A DNA stretch of 29,873 nt from a bacterium (GCA_035530055.1 DATKVN010000014.1:1-29873), one strand, 5' to 3'. Counted from the stretch's first letter, positions 6,609 to 16,039 are shown. The notes: generated by a model not told the origin, from the letters alone. Program-made: numbers and translations.

Positions 6609-7691
6609 GTGAAAATATTAAAGCTTGTTTGTTGTCTAGTTGTGTCAGCCTTATTATGGGGATGTGCGCCATCCCTAATAGTAATACCAACCGAGGAAGA
6701 GTTAGATGCTGTCCAGAGATTTAAGAAGACGGTAGCCATCATTGAGATTTCTGAAAAAGGTTCGCCTGTTAAGGGTATAAGCGAGTCAGCATTTTCAGGG
6801 CTGGAGAATGTACTTGCCGGTCATTTCAATCTGGTTGAGCGGGAAAAAATATTGAAGGTCATGGATGAGAGAAAGTTCGCTGAGAGAGATGATGTGGAAA
6901 GATATACTGAATTAGGAAAGCTTTTAGGCGCTGATTATTTATTATTTGGCAGGGCCATGGCCTTTTTTAATAAACCCGAAATAAAGCATTCAATAAAGCA
7001 TTACAAAAGTAAAGAGAAGGAGGATTACAAAAGAAAAGAGAAGGAGAAGGAGGAGGAGGATTACAAAAGTAAAGAGCAGGAGCATTATAAAAGTAAAAAG
7101 GAGGAAGAAAAGTTTAGTGGGTCTATATGGAGAGAGCTAAAGGGAATATGTGAATTGAATATTAAGATCGTTGATGTAGGAAGCGGCATTGTACGTTATG
7201 CAGATAAAAAAGTAGGCGCAATGTCAAGGAAAGAAGGAACGAGGTATTATGAGGATGAGAAACAATTCTATAAAGCTTTAGATTATGCAACTAAGGCTGA
7301 AATTATTATCGAATTAGCAAGTACCTTTAGAGGGCTTAAAAGGGAGAATTCTCTTATTCTTTCACGAGCAATGGAACAGGCTACAGAAAAATTCAAGATT
7401 GATTTAAGAGATAAATTTCCTCAAACCGGCCAGATTTTACAGATCCTTTCAAAAAAAGATGTTGTTATTAACCTTGGTTCTGCATATGGCATTAAGCCTG
7501 GAGATAAACTAATAATATGGGAAGAATTAGCACCTCTTAAAGATCCCAAAACTGGCCTTGTAACAGTGCCTAAACAGAAGAAAGCCATTTTAAAGGTAAA
7601 AAAGGTTACATCGGGACTTTCCTGTGTAGCTCGCGGCAAACGAAAATATATCAGGATGATAAGTGTAGGAGATGTGGTTTCCACGCATTAA
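6609..7691 (+). CDS. CsgG-like lipoprotein with K/E-rich insert and FlgT-like C-terminus
   Basis: Starts at GTG 6609, six bases after TGGAGG. A lipoprotein signal ends in the lipobox LWGC (Cys19). Residues of about 40-115 look like the CsgG/HfaB/LpoB-type fold: TVAIIEISEKG, FNLVEREKILKVMDERKF, then ELGKLLGADYLLFGRA. A low-complexity K/E/Y insert follows at about 128-168 with DYKSKE-type repeats. The second half of the domain (ELNIKIVDVGSGIVRYADKK) comes next. The C-terminal part (VVINLGSAYGIKPGDKLII ... ISVGDVV) resembles the FlgT C-terminal domain. CsgG family members form outer-membrane secretion channels or act as periplasmic assembly factors; the role here is inferred. It pairs with the upstream lipoprotein. 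Confidence 0.72.
   Translation: MKILKLVCCLVVSALLWGCAPSLIVIPTEEELDAVQRFKKTVAIIEISEKGSPVKGISESAFSGLENVLAGHFNLVEREKILKVMDERKFAERDDVERYTELGKLLGADYLLFGRAMAFFNKPEIKHSIKHYKSKEKEDYKRKEKEKEEEDYKSKEQEHYKSKKEEEKFSGSIWRELKGICELNIKIVDVGSGIVRYADKKVGAMSRKEGTRYYEDEKQFYKALDYATKAEIIIELASTFRGLKRENSLILSRAMEQATEKFKIDLRDKFPQTGQILQILSKKDVVINLGSAYGIKPGDKLIIWEELAPLKDPKTGLVTVPKQKKAILKVKKVTSGLSCVARGKRKYIRMISVGDVVSTH
6999..7110 (+). repeat. Purine-rich coding microrepeat (Lys/Glu/Tyr tract)
   Basis: Inside the CsgG-like gene the + strand is nearly all purine, built of variants of GATTACAAAAGTAAAGAG with GAAGGAGGAG runs. It encodes repeated (D/H)YKSKE units. The tract interrupts the conserved domain and is of a kind prone to slippage. 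Confidence 0.8.
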
Positions 7692-7698
7692 GTCAAAT

Positions 7699-7799
7699 CA
7701 TAGCCTTAAAGATCCTGATAGAGCAATTAAGGTTGCCCGAAAAGTAAAAGTAGTCAAAGCCGATTTAAAGTCAGTAGTAAACCTGATGAGATTGTGAAT
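7699..7799 (+). pseudogene. thrC 3'-end remnant, copy B
   Basis: This 101-bp non-coding stretch is the 3' end of thrC again, including the frame and TGA stop, with no start or body. Seven of 101 bases differ from 5714-5814, and five of those differences fall on synonymous third positions. It lies immediately before thrB and probably marks where the original thrC ended. Confidence 0.92.
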
Positions 7800-7812
7800 G
7801 CCGGTATATTAA

Positions 7813-8760
7813 ATGGGTATGAAAAGAGTAAAAGTCAGAGTCCCGGCTACCACCGCCAATTTAGGGCCGGGCTTCGATGTCCTGGCGTTGGCGCTTCGAC
7901 TTTACAATACTGTAGAGATGGAAGTAGGGTCCGGGAAAAGCGAAAAAAAATTACAGATTGACATTGTGGGCGAAGGGGAAGATAACTTACCCAGAGACAG
8001 AAGAAACATTGTGTATCGAGCAGCCAAGCTCGTATTCGACAGGTTTCACTTCGCTCCCAGGACTTTACACATTAAACTTGTAAACAGAATACCTCTTGCC
8101 AGCGGGCTGGGCAGTAGCGCGGCAGCAAGGATTGGAGGATTGGCAAGTGCAAATAGACTCTGTGGAGGGAGATTGAGCAGAGAAGAGCTCTTGAACTTAG
8201 CAGCGGAAATAGAAGGTCATGCAGATAACGTATCTGCAGCAATGGTGGGAGGATTAACAGTCTCGTGTATCTCTTCTCCCAAAGGAAGAAAAGGCAAGAA
8301 AATAGAGATTGTAAAATTAGATCCTCCCGGGAATCTCTCCTGCGTGGTTTGCATTCCCAATTTCCAGATAATGACGAGCCGAGCAAGGAAAATATTACCC
8401 AGGACTGTAAAATTCGAACAGGCAGTATTTACCTCTTCTCGAGTAGCCATGCTTCTGGCTGCTCTAATTAGGAAAAGGTATGAGCTTTTGGGAATGGCAA
8501 TGGAAGACAGGCTGCATCAACCGTATAGGAGGAGGCTGGTTAAGGGAATGGAGGTAGTCTTCGAAGAAGCACTGAGAGCAGGAGCTTTGGGCGTGAGCCT
8601 GAGTGGAGCAGGACCGAGTATACTTGCGTTTACCGCATCTTCTCCGCCTTCGTGCGCGGAAAAGGTCGGAAAAGCTATGCGGAAAGCGTTTGCCAAACAT
8701 AAAGTAGAGAGTAGATATTTAGTTCTGGGTATAGATAAACAGGGAACAAAAATAGTTTAA
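7813..8760 (+). CDS. thrB: Homoserine kinase
   Basis: GHMP-family kinase that phosphorylates homoserine with ATP, making the substrate of ThrC. Seen: N-terminal VRVPATTANLGPGFDVLALAL (substrate/fold motif 1), the ATP-binding glycine-rich loop IPLASGLGSSAAA near residues 93-105, and motif 3 LSGAGPSILAF near 265-275. The length of 315 residues is normal. It comes just after the thrC-tail remnant, so the ancestral order was thrC-thrB. No clear Shine-Dalgarno precedes ATG 7813, and an in-frame ATG at 7819 is equally possible. Weak initiation may reflect the disturbed junction upstream, since translation from the original thrC could have fed into thrB. Confidence 0.96.
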   Translation: MGMKRVKVRVPATTANLGPGFDVLALALRLYNTVEMEVGSGKSEKKLQIDIVGEGEDNLPRDRRNIVYRAAKLVFDRFHFAPRTLHIKLVNRIPLASGLGSSAAARIGGLASANRLCGGRLSREELLNLAAEIEGHADNVSAAMVGGLTVSCISSPKGRKGKKIEIVKLDPPGNLSCVVCIPNFQIMTSRARKILPRTVKFEQAVFTSSRVAMLLAALIRKRYELLGMAMEDRLHQPYRRRLVKGMEVVFEEALRAGALGVSLSGAGPSILAFTASSPPSCAEKVGKAMRKAFAKHKVESRYLVLGIDKQGTKIV

Positions 8761-8938
8761 GCTCTGAGTATCCCGATAACAATCGGGATGCGGATTAGGG
8801 AGTTTGAGGGAAACAATCTGGTTTCCCTCAAGGGGTGACAGCGGAAAAATGCGACGAATAGGAACATTTTGGAGCGCCAGAGGGGCGAAGCCCCTATGGA
8901 AGTAACCCCGAAGGGGTTATCTTGTTTCTGGAGAGAGA
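8761..8938. other. Hairpin-rich thrB-lysC gap
   Basis: Contains ATCCCGAT-AACA-ATCGGGAT near 8769-8788 (also present near 1713 in the earlier gap), an 11-bp hairpin TTGAGGGAAAC/GTTTCCCTCAA near 8814-8830, and the 62-bp repeat copy 2 (8864-8925). No gene or U-tract terminator seen. Confidence 0.75.
8864..8925. repeat. 62-bp dispersed repeat, copy 2
   Basis: 60/62 identical to 1810-1871, in the same orientation relative to the following gene, and ending 13 bp before the lysC start. The only differences are one base in a hairpin loop and one in a hairpin arm. Confidence 0.9.
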
Positions 8939-10177
8939 ATGGCACTCATTGTACAAAAGTATGGTGGAACATCTATTGCTGGACCGGAAAGAATAAAGAA
9001 AGTTGCCAGACGCATAATTGAGACAAAGAAGAGAGGAAATAAAGTAGTCATTGTTGTTTCTGCGCCTGGCGATACAACTGCCAAATTAACCGAAACAGCT
9101 CGACAGATTACTCCTTCTCCTACCGATAGGGAAATGGATATGCTGTTGGCTACCGGCGAACAGATGTCCATCGCTCTTTTGGCTATGGCAATCCATGCTC
9201 TTGGGGAGGAGGCAGTATCTTTGACCGGAGGACAGGGAGGGATTGTTACTGATGAGACATTTACTAATGCGAAGATCAGAAAGATAGATACGAAAAAGAT
9301 TGAAAAGGAACTGAGTAAGGATAGAATTGTTATTATTGCTGGTTTTCAAGGAATAACCGCCAAGAAGGATATTACCACTCTGGGAAAGGGTGGGTCCGAT
9401 TTGACAGCCGTAGCTTTAGCTTCAGTGTTAAAAGCAGACCAATGCGAAGTTTATACTGACGTTGCCGGCGTCTATACTGCAGATCCCAGGATTGTTCCTG
9501 ATGCGAGAAAGATTGATAGAATTTCTTATGATGAGATGCTGGAATTAGCCAGCCTTGGGGCGCAGGTGATGGTCCCGAGGTCTATCCAGGTAGCTAACAG
9601 ATTTGGTGTGGATATTCATGTCAGGTCTAGCTTCAACGATGAGGAGGGGACTGTGATTACCAAGGAAGTTTCCAAGATGGAAGGGGTAGTGGTAAGCGGG
9701 GTAGCTTACGATAAGGATCTGGTGAAAGTGGCGATTACTGATGTGCCTGACCGGCCGGGAATTGCCGCCAAGATTTTTGGTGCACTGGGAGCAGGCAAGG
9801 TAAATGTGGATATGATTATTCAAAGTTCTGCTCAAGGAGGGGTAAACGATATCTCCTTTACAGTTACCAGAGGAGCCCTGAAGAAAACTTTAGATATAAT
9901 GGGGAAAGTCAAGCAAGAAATAAGTGCTAAGGGGCTCGTCTATGACGAGGGAGTAGCCAAGGTGTCTATTGTGGGGGTGGGAATGAAAACCCATTCGGGG
10001 GTAGCTTCTAAGATGTTCTCTGCCCTTGCAGAAGAGGACGTAAATATTGAAATGATTTCTACTTCGGAAATAAAGATTTCTTGCGTAATTAAAGAAAAAG
10101 ATACAGAAAAAGCAGTGAGGGCTATTCATAGAAAATTCGCTTTGGCGAAAACTCCCCGAAAAAAAGGAAAAAGATAA
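8939..10177 (+). CDS. lysC: Aspartate kinase with tandem ACT domains
   Basis: Phosphorylates aspartate, the first step toward lysine, threonine and methionine. The amino-acid kinase domain starts with VQKYGGTSIAG (residues 5-15). It then has VVSAPGDTT, TGEQMSIALLAMAI, FQGITAKKDITTLGKGGSDLTAVALA, and the VYTDVAGVYTADPRIVPDARKI nucleotide/aspartate region. Two ACT domains follow from about 262 (AITDVPDRPGIAAKIFGALG and VSIVGVGMKTHSGVASKMF ... NIEMISTSEIKISCVI), the usual allosteric site for lysine or threonine. The length of 412 fits the monofunctional class. The start is ATG 8939, after GGAGAGAG and 13 bp from the 62-bp repeat. It supplies Asd and Hom encoded elsewhere in the window. Confidence 0.97.
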   Translation: MALIVQKYGGTSIAGPERIKKVARRIIETKKRGNKVVIVVSAPGDTTAKLTETARQITPSPTDREMDMLLATGEQMSIALLAMAIHALGEEAVSLTGGQGGIVTDETFTNAKIRKIDTKKIEKELSKDRIVIIAGFQGITAKKDITTLGKGGSDLTAVALASVLKADQCEVYTDVAGVYTADPRIVPDARKIDRISYDEMLELASLGAQVMVPRSIQVANRFGVDIHVRSSFNDEEGTVITKEVSKMEGVVVSGVAYDKDLVKVAITDVPDRPGIAAKIFGALGAGKVNVDMIIQSSAQGGVNDISFTVTRGALKKTLDIMGKVKQEISAKGLVYDEGVAKVSIVGVGMKTHSGVASKMFSALAEEDVNIEMISTSEIKISCVIKEKDTEKAVRAIHRKFALAKTPRKKGKR

Positions 10178-10198
10178 AGAGATTCCTAAAAGATTAAG

Positions 10199-10224
10199 GA
10201 GTAGCGGAGCGATAGCTCCGCGTC
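10199..10224. repeat. GGAGTAGCG-type hairpin before cimA
   Basis: GCGGAGC-GAT-AGCTCCGC preceded by GGAGTA. It has the same layout as the GCGAAGC-AAA-GCTTCGC units at 16192-16208 and 26835-26851. Confidence 0.7.
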
Positions 10225-10257
10225 ATAATTGCGAAGCTTAGATCAGAAGGGGTAGAG

Positions 10258-11820
10258 ATGAAAAAGGTATTGATATACGATACTACCTTAAGAGATGGAA
10301 CACAGAGCGAGGGGATTTCCTTCTCTGTAGAAGACAAATTGAAGATAGCAAAGAAGCTGGATGATTTGGGTATCCATTATATTGAAGGTGGATGGCCTGG
10401 TTCCAATCCCAAGGATATCCTTTTCTTTAAGAAAGCGAAGAATCTCCGTTTGAGGAATGCAAAGATAGTGGCTTTTGGCAGTACACGCTATAAGGGAAAA
10501 GGAGTATCCAGAGACCCTAATCTTAATGGGATTGTGAAGCTGAAACCGCAAGCAGCGTGTATTTTTGGCAAGAGCTGGGGACTCCATGTGAAGTATGCTC
10601 TGGGCACCACTCTGGGTGAGAACCTGAAGATGATTTTCGACTCGGTGAAATATCTGAAAGCGAAAGGGATGGAGGTCATCTACGACGCGGAACATTTCTT
10701 CGACGGGTATATTGATGACCATTTCTATGCAATGGACACATTAAGGCAAGCGGCTAAGGCTGGGGCAAACAACATTACTCTCTGTGACACCAATGGAGGG
10801 ATGATGCCCCATCAGGTGGAAAGTATAGTTAAAGAAATAAAGAAAGAGATAAAGATTCCTTTAGGAATTCATACTCACAACGATTCAGAAATGGCTGTGG
10901 CTAATTCGGTCATTGCCGTTAAGGCTGGTTGCGTTTTAGTCCAGGGAACAATCAATGGCTATGGTGAGAGATGTGGCAATGCGAACCTCTGTTCGATTAT
11001 TCCCAATTTAAAGTTGAAGCTAGGAATCGATTGCATCTCCGATAAGAAATTGGAGAGCTTGACTGAAATTTCCCGATATGTAAGTGAAATAGCAAATATG
11101 ATTCCCCGGGACAACCAACCATATGTAGGGAATTCCGCATTTGCCCATAAAGCAGGAATCCACGTCAGTGCCATCGCCAAACATACAAAGACCTACGAAC
11201 ACGTGTCTCCTGAAAAAGTAGGCAATCGACGTAGAATTCTTGTTTCAGAACTCTCGGGAAGGTCTAGTATGCTGTCCAAAGCAAAGGAGTTCAACATCGA
11301 CTTTCGCCAGAAGAGCAAGGAAGTAAAGGAGCTCCTCCAGAGAGTTAAACAAATGGAGAGTCAGGGTTACCAATTCGAAGGTGCAGACGGGTCTTTTGAG
11401 CTTCTAATGAAGAAGACAATTGGCAAACACAGGACTTTTTTTAATCTTGAAGGGTTTCGGGTAATTGTAGAAAAGGACGAGAAGGGAAAATTAAGATCGG
11501 AAGCAACTATAAAAGTTATAGTGGGAGGAAAGGAAGAACACACCGCCAGCGAAGGTGATGGACCGGTTAGTGCCCTAGATAATGCCCTGAGGAAGGCTCT
11601 GGAAAGATTTTATCCAGAGTTAAAGTCGATGAGCCTCACAGATTTCAAGGTTAGAGTAATTGATGCCACTGAGGGGACAGCAGCCAAAGTGCGAGTTTTG
11701 ATTGAATCGAGAGATGAAAAAGATGAGTGGGGGACAGTGGGAGTTTCAGAAAATATTATTGAAGCCAGCTGGCAAGCACTGGTTGACAGCATAGAGTATA
11801 AATTATTGAAAGAAGAATAA
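10258..11820 (+). CDS. cimA: (R)-citramalate synthase
   Basis: Condenses pyruvate with acetyl-CoA to citramalate, the entry to threonine-independent isoleucine synthesis. It is a DRE-TIM metallolyase with the catalytic motif [13 protein letters not shown] (residues 8-20) and the metal-binding HTHND near 207-211. The [10 protein letters not shown] segment near 43-52 is typical of the CimA branch, where LeuA has [10 protein letters not shown]. The C-terminal LeuA-type regulatory domain (from about 400; [16 protein letters not shown], then a [16 protein letters not shown] region) is the family's isoleucine-sensing part. The length of 520 is normal. The start is ATG 10258 after AGAAGGGGTAGAG. The neighbours ilvD-ilvBNC and leuCD/leuB provide the remaining steps. 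Confidence 0.93.
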   Translation: MKKVLIYDTTLRDGTQSEGISFSVEDKLKIAKKLDDLGIHYIEGGWPGSNPKDILFFKKAKNLRLRNAKIVAFGSTRYKGKGVSRDPNLNGIVKLKPQAACIFGKSWGLHVKYALGTTLGENLKMIFDSVKYLKAKGMEVIYDAEHFFDGYIDDHFYAMDTLRQAAKAGANNITLCDTNGGMMPHQVESIVKEIKKEIKIPLGIHTHNDSEMAVANSVIAVKAGCVLVQGTINGYGERCGNANLCSIIPNLKLKLGIDCISDKKLESLTEISRYVSEIANMIPRDNQPYVGNSAFAHKAGIHVSAIAKHTKTYEHVSPEKVGNRRRILVSELSGRSSMLSKAKEFNIDFRQKSKEVKELLQRVKQMESQGYQFEGADGSFELLMKKTIGKHRTFFNLEGFRVIVEKDEKGKLRSEATIKVIVGGKEEHTASEGDGPVSALDNALRKALERFYPELKSMSLTDFKVRVIDATEGTAAKVRVLIESRDEKDEWGTVGVSENIIEASWQALVDSIEYKLLKEE

Positions 11821-11856
11821 AAAAGTGACAGGTAAAAGTGACAGGTGCTTTTTCTT
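11820..11856 (+). terminator. Weak terminator-like repeat after cimA
   Basis: AAAAGTGACAGGT occurs twice in a row and ends in GCTTTTTC, giving an AAAAG/CTTTT stem with a short loop and a U-run. The same AGTGACAGGT core follows leuA at 20407-20428. Confidence 0.5.
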
Positions 11857-11889
11857 AATCCTTATATTCGGGTGTAAGGGGAGGTGAAT

Positions 11890-13563
11890 ATGCGAAGCGA
11901 TAAGGTAAAAAAAGGTGTTGAAAGAACTCCTAATCGTGCATTACTCTACGCAGTAGGTTTATGTCCCGAGGACCTTAACAAGCCATTTATAGGTATTGCC
12001 ACAAGTTTTACTGAGTTAGTTCCCGGCCACATAGGAATGCGCCTTTTGGAGAGGGCTATTGGTCAAGGCGTGCGTGCAGGAGGCGGAGTCCCTTTCCTAT
12101 TTGGCGTTCCCGCAATTTGTGATGGAATTGCAATGGGACACGTAGGGATGCACTATTCCTTACCTTCGCGAGAATTGATTGCTGATGTAGTGGAAAGTGT
12201 AACCCAGGCACATCAACTGGATGGTTTGGTCCTGTTGACAAACTGTGATAAGATTACTCCAGGAATGTTAATGGCTGCTGCCAGGCTTGATATTCCCTCT
12301 ATTGTGGTCACAGCAGGACCTATGGTTTCTGGAATGTATAAGGGAAAACGCCTTTCCCTGGTGCGGGACACATTCGAAGCTGTAGGGAGATACCAGGCTG
12401 GTAAGATGAAAGAGGAAGAGCTGGAGAATCTGGCACTTTCTGCCTGCCCTGGTGAAGGAGCTTGCCAGGGACTATATACTGCTAATACCATGGCCTGTTT
12501 GACTGAAGCGATGGGCATGTCGCTTGTTGGTTGCGCCACCTCGCTGGCAGGTTCGTCCAAAAAGAGGCGGATTGCTTACCTTTCTGGAGAAAGAGTGGTG
12601 GGTCTTGTAAAACAGAATGTTTCTTCTCGAAAGATTATGACTTCTGCTGCCTTTCGTAACGCTATTGTAGTGGATATGGCTCTGGGTGGCTCGACCAACA
12701 CTGTGTTACATCTTCTTGCAGTTGCCAGAGAAGCAAGAGAAGATTTGCCCCTTAAGACATTTGATGATATTAGTAAAGTTACGCCCCAGGTAACTAATAT
12801 CAGGCCTGGTGGAGAATATTTTATGGAAGATTTAGAATATGCTGGAGGAGTACCGGGAATATTGTCTGTTTTGAAAAATAAGTTGAAAGATAATCCCACT
12901 GTCTCTGGAGTGAATATAAAAGAGATTGCCTCTCAAGCTACGGTCTGTAATAATAAAATAATCCGCTCACAGAGAAATCCTTACCAGAAAGAAGGAGGTA
13001 TTGCCATTCTCTTCGGTAACTTAGCTCCCGAGGGTTGTGTTGTAAAGCAATCTGCAGTTCAATCCAAAATGATGAAATTTTCCGGAAAGGCGAGAGTTTT
13101 CAATTCTGAAGAACTGGCAATGAAGGCGATTTTAGGTAAAAAGATCAAGAAAGGGGAAGTCATCGTGATTCGTTACGAGGGCCCGAGGGGTGGGCCGGGA
13201 ATGAGAGAAATGCTCTCGCCAACCGCAGCTCTTGTGGGTATGGGAATGGATAAGGAAGTTGCCTTATTGACAGACGGTCGATTTTCAGGTGGAACAAGGG
13301 GACTCTGCATTGGACACATTTCTCCCGAAGCAGCAGTTGGTGGACCAATTGCTCTGTTAAGTGATGGTGATATTATTCAAATAGACATTCCCAACCGAAG
13401 GTTGAATGTCCGTCTGGAAAGTAAAATTATAGAGATACGCAGGGCAAAATGGAAAGAGAAGGTTGGAGAGTGGAAACCACCTCCACCCAAGATAAGAGAG
13501 GGCTGGCTGAGTCGTTATGCACCAATAGTCCAGTCGGCAAATACAGGAGCCATCCTCAAATAA
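11890..13563 (+). CDS. ilvD: Dihydroxy-acid dehydratase
   Basis: Dehydrates 2,3-dihydroxyisovalerate and 2,3-dihydroxy-3-methylvalerate to the keto acids of valine and isoleucine. IlvD/Edd family signatures are present: an N-terminal [35 protein letters not shown] and [19 protein letters not shown] with cluster-ligand cysteines, and near the C-terminus the [12 protein letters not shown] and [23 protein letters not shown] motifs. About 557 residues, the normal length. ATG 11890 lies 5 bp beyond GGGGAGG (11878-11884). An in-frame GTG at 11884 overlaps that ribosome-binding site and is less likely. It follows cimA with only 70 bp between. Confidence 0.97.
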   Translation: MRSDKVKKGVERTPNRALLYAVGLCPEDLNKPFIGIATSFTELVPGHIGMRLLERAIGQGVRAGGGVPFLFGVPAICDGIAMGHVGMHYSLPSRELIADVVESVTQAHQLDGLVLLTNCDKITPGMLMAAARLDIPSIVVTAGPMVSGMYKGKRLSLVRDTFEAVGRYQAGKMKEEELENLALSACPGEGACQGLYTANTMACLTEAMGMSLVGCATSLAGSSKKRRIAYLSGERVVGLVKQNVSSRKIMTSAAFRNAIVVDMALGGSTNTVLHLLAVAREAREDLPLKTFDDISKVTPQVTNIRPGGEYFMEDLEYAGGVPGILSVLKNKLKDNPTVSGVNIKEIASQATVCNNKIIRSQRNPYQKEGGIAILFGNLAPEGCVVKQSAVQSKMMKFSGKARVFNSEELAMKAILGKKIKKGEVIVIRYEGPRGGPGMREMLSPTAALVGMGMDKEVALLTDGRFSGGTRGLCIGHISPEAAVGGPIALLSDGDIIQIDIPNRRLNVRLESKIIEIRRAKWKEKVGEWKPPPPKIREGWLSRYAPIVQSANTGAILK

Positions 13564-13609
13564 AATTATGAATTATGAGTTATGAAAGAAATCCAGGACT
13601 TTTGGAGTA

Positions 13610-13684
13610 GCGAAACTTGTTTCGCGCTAACGCACCGCAAGCGGTGCTACTCCAATTATTTGGAGTCCTCCCGAAAGGGAGGGT
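13610..13684. repeat. Modular hairpin cluster between ilvD and ilvB
   Basis: GGAGTAGCGAAAC/GTTTCGC and GCACCGC-AA-GCGGTGC stems close with CTACTCC. An ACTCCAATTATTTGGAGT palindrome follows, then the CCTCCC-GAAA-GGGAGG unit (13667-13682). These are the same edges and modules as at 1-132 and 26691-26851. Confidence 0.8.
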
Positions 13685-13757
13685 TCCCAGAGGAATTTAA
13701 GATTTTGCCGAATGAAATGGTGTATATTTTGTAACTGGTATTGAAGGAGGAGATACT

Positions 13758-15446
13758 GTGAAGCTTACTGGTGCACAGATTTTTGTGGAGAGTTTAATCA
13801 AAGAAAAAACGGAAATAATGTTTGGCATCCCTGGAGGAGCATTACTCCCTACTTTTGATGTTCTGTATGGGGCACCAATCAAATTTATACTTACGCGTCA
13901 TGAGCAGGGAGCAGCCCATATGGCGGATGGATATGCCCGGGCGACAGGCAAAGTTGGTGTCTGTATAGCTACTTCTGGTCCAGGAGCGACCAATCTGACC
14001 ACGGGTTTGGCAACAGCAAATATGGATTCAGTTCCTGTTGTGGCATTTACAGGCCAGGTGGCTACTCATCTGGTGGGTAATGATGCATTTCAAGAAGCGG
14101 ATACTACTGGAGTTACCCGCTCAATAACAAAGTATAACTATCTGGTGAAAGACGTTAAGGAGCTTGCTTCTACTATTAAAGAAGCGTTCCATATTGCCCG
14201 CACAGGACGACCTGGACCTGTGCTCATCGACTTCCCCGTAGATGTCCAGAGAGCCTCCTGTGAATTCATCTATCCCAGGGAAGCAAAGATTCGCAGTTAT
14301 AAGCCTAAATATGAAGGACACATTCAGCAGATAAAAAAAGCAGTAGAGCTGATAAAAGAGTCCGAGCGACCGGTTATCTATGCCGGTGGCGGCGTTATTA
14401 TTTCAGGGGCTTCTGGAGAATTGAGGGAAATGGCTAAAATTACCCGGATTCCTGTAACTCTCACGTTAATGGGAATGGGTGCTTTTCCTCAAGACTCTGA
14501 ACTCTTTTTGGGTATGTTAGGAATGCACGGGACTTATTTCGCAAATCATGCCATACAGAATTCAGACTTAATTATTGCTGTTGGAGCAAGGTTTGACGAC
14601 AGGATTACAGCAAGAATCGATGCTTTTGCTCCCAAGGCAAAGATAATTCACATAGACATCGATCCCACTTCTATAAGTAAAAATGTGAAGGTGGATGTTC
14701 CCATTGTGGGCGACGCAAAGAACGTTTTGAAAGAGATGAACAAACTCCTTAGCAAAGTGGGGACTAAGAGTATAGAGAAAAGGAAAAAATGGCAAAAACA
14801 AATTTCTCAATGGAAAAAGGATAATCCATTGACATATAAGAAGGATGACAAACTCCGTCCTCAATTTGTAGTGGAGAAGATTTATGAAGTAACAAAAGGT
14901 AAGGCAATCATCACCACAGAAGTTGGGCAAAACCAGATGTGGGCCCAGCAGTTCTATAAATACAACTACCCTCGCCATTTTATTACTAGCGGAGGGCTGG
15001 GTACAATGGGGTATGGTTTTCCAGCAGCCATCGGCGCCAAATTAGGTAAGCCGGAAAAGATTGTTTTTGATATAGCCGGGGATGGGAGTTTTCAAATGAA
15101 TATCCAGGAGATTGCAACAGCTGTCAATAATAAAGTAGGAGTTAAGGTTGCCATTCTAAACAACGGATATCTGGGCATGGTTAGACAGTGGCAGCAGCTA
15201 TTCTATAAGAAAAGATATTCAGCCACAGACTTAACAGCTAATCCAGATTTTGTAAAAATTGCCGAGGCGTACGGAGCTTTTGGCATAAGAGTAACTGAAA
15301 AGGATGAAGTAGAAAATGCCCTAAAGAAGGCAATTTCCGTAGATGGACCTGTGATTTTGGATTTCTTAGTGGAAAGGGAAGAAAATGTCTTTCCTATGGT
15401 ACCGGCAGGTGCAAGGCTGGATGAAGTAATCCGTGGGCTGGCATAG
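13758..15446 (+). CDS. ilvB: Acetolactate synthase, large (catalytic) subunit
   Basis: ThDP- and FAD-dependent carboligase making acetolactate (valine, leucine) and acetohydroxybutyrate (isoleucine). The N-terminal ThDP-binding half carries the catalytic glutamate at about E49 in [20 protein letters not shown]. The central FAD/DHS-like domain has [12 protein letters not shown] and [14 protein letters not shown]. The C-terminal ThDP-binding motif is [29 protein letters not shown] (GDG...NN). The length of 562 is normal. GTG 13758 follows AAGGAGGAG. It pairs with ilvN directly downstream, the feedback-controlled small subunit. Confidence 0.97.
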   Translation: MKLTGAQIFVESLIKEKTEIMFGIPGGALLPTFDVLYGAPIKFILTRHEQGAAHMADGYARATGKVGVCIATSGPGATNLTTGLATANMDSVPVVAFTGQVATHLVGNDAFQEADTTGVTRSITKYNYLVKDVKELASTIKEAFHIARTGRPGPVLIDFPVDVQRASCEFIYPREAKIRSYKPKYEGHIQQIKKAVELIKESERPVIYAGGGVIISGASGELREMAKITRIPVTLTLMGMGAFPQDSELFLGMLGMHGTYFANHAIQNSDLIIAVGARFDDRITARIDAFAPKAKIIHIDIDPTSISKNVKVDVPIVGDAKNVLKEMNKLLSKVGTKSIEKRKKWQKQISQWKKDNPLTYKKDDKLRPQFVVEKIYEVTKGKAIITTEVGQNQMWAQQFYKYNYPRHFITSGGLGTMGYGFPAAIGAKLGKPEKIVFDIAGDGSFQMNIQEIATAVNNKVGVKVAILNNGYLGMVRQWQQLFYKKRYSATDLTANPDFVKIAEAYGAFGIRVTEKDEVENALKKAISVDGPVILDFLVEREENVFPMVPAGARLDEVIRGLA

Positions 15447-15504
15447 CCAAAGTCATTGGAGTAGCCCCGATTTATCGGGGCGTTATATGTAAGATGGAAT
15501 AGAA

Positions 15505-15542
15505 TCCCCTCTCCCCTTGGGGAGAGGATAAGGGTGAGGGGG
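15505..15542. repeat. CTCTCCCC-TTGG-GGGAGAG hairpin repeat, copy 1
   Basis: CCTCTCCCCTTGGGGAGAGG followed by ATAAGGGTGAGGGGG. A similar hairpin with the GGGTGAGGGGG tail lies at 29622-29656. The stretch just before it (15467-15483) has a CCCCGAT/ATCGGGG stem after GGAGTAG. Confidence 0.75.
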
Positions 15543-15565
15543 GAATTAAAGAGGAGGAGGAATCA

Positions 15566-16039
15566 ATGAGACATACGATTTCTGTTTTAGTAGAGAATAA
15601 GCCTGGAGTCCTGTCTCGAATATCGAGCCTTTTTAGCGCCCGTGGATTTAACATCGATAGTTTGGCAGTAGGGGAAACCGAGCAACATGATATATCTCGA
15701 ATGACGATAGTAGTTAAAGGGGATGAGAGAATTTTAGAACAGGTTATGAAGCAACTGAATAAACTCATAGATATAATAAAAGTTATTGATTTCGTAGAGC
15801 AACCTCATCTGGAAAGAGACTTAGTTCTCATCAAGGTAAATGCTGGAAAAGGGAAGCGGTCAGAAGTTCTGGAAATTGTCGATATCTTCAGAGCAAAAAT
15901 AGTGGACGTTGCTTCTAACTCTGTAATTGTAGAAATGACAGGTGATGAAGAGAAAATACTTGCTCTGGTTAATATGCTTAAGCCCTATGGGATAAAGGAG
16001 ATAGTCAGGACAGGAATTGTGGCAATGGGCAGAGGGTAG
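15566..16039 (+). CDS. ilvN: Acetolactate synthase, small (regulatory) subunit
   Basis: Regulatory partner of IlvB. The N-terminal ACT domain reads RHTISVLVENKPGVLSRISSLFSARGFNIDSLAVG, and the valine-binding loop (NKPGVLSRI) is at about 11-19. The C-terminal ALS_ss_C domain follows from about 80 (DLVLIKVNAGKGKRSEVLEIVDIFRAKIVDV). The length of 157 residues is typical. GAGGAGGAGG precedes ATG 15566. The stop codon is followed at once by the left end of a 130-bp inverted-repeat element (16038-16167). Confidence 0.97.
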   Translation: MRHTISVLVENKPGVLSRISSLFSARGFNIDSLAVGETEQHDISRMTIVVKGDERILEQVMKQLNKLIDIIKVIDFVEQPHLERDLVLIKVNAGKGKRSEVLEIVDIFRAKIVDVASNSVIVEMTGDEEKILALVNMLKPYGIKEIVRTGIVAMGRG

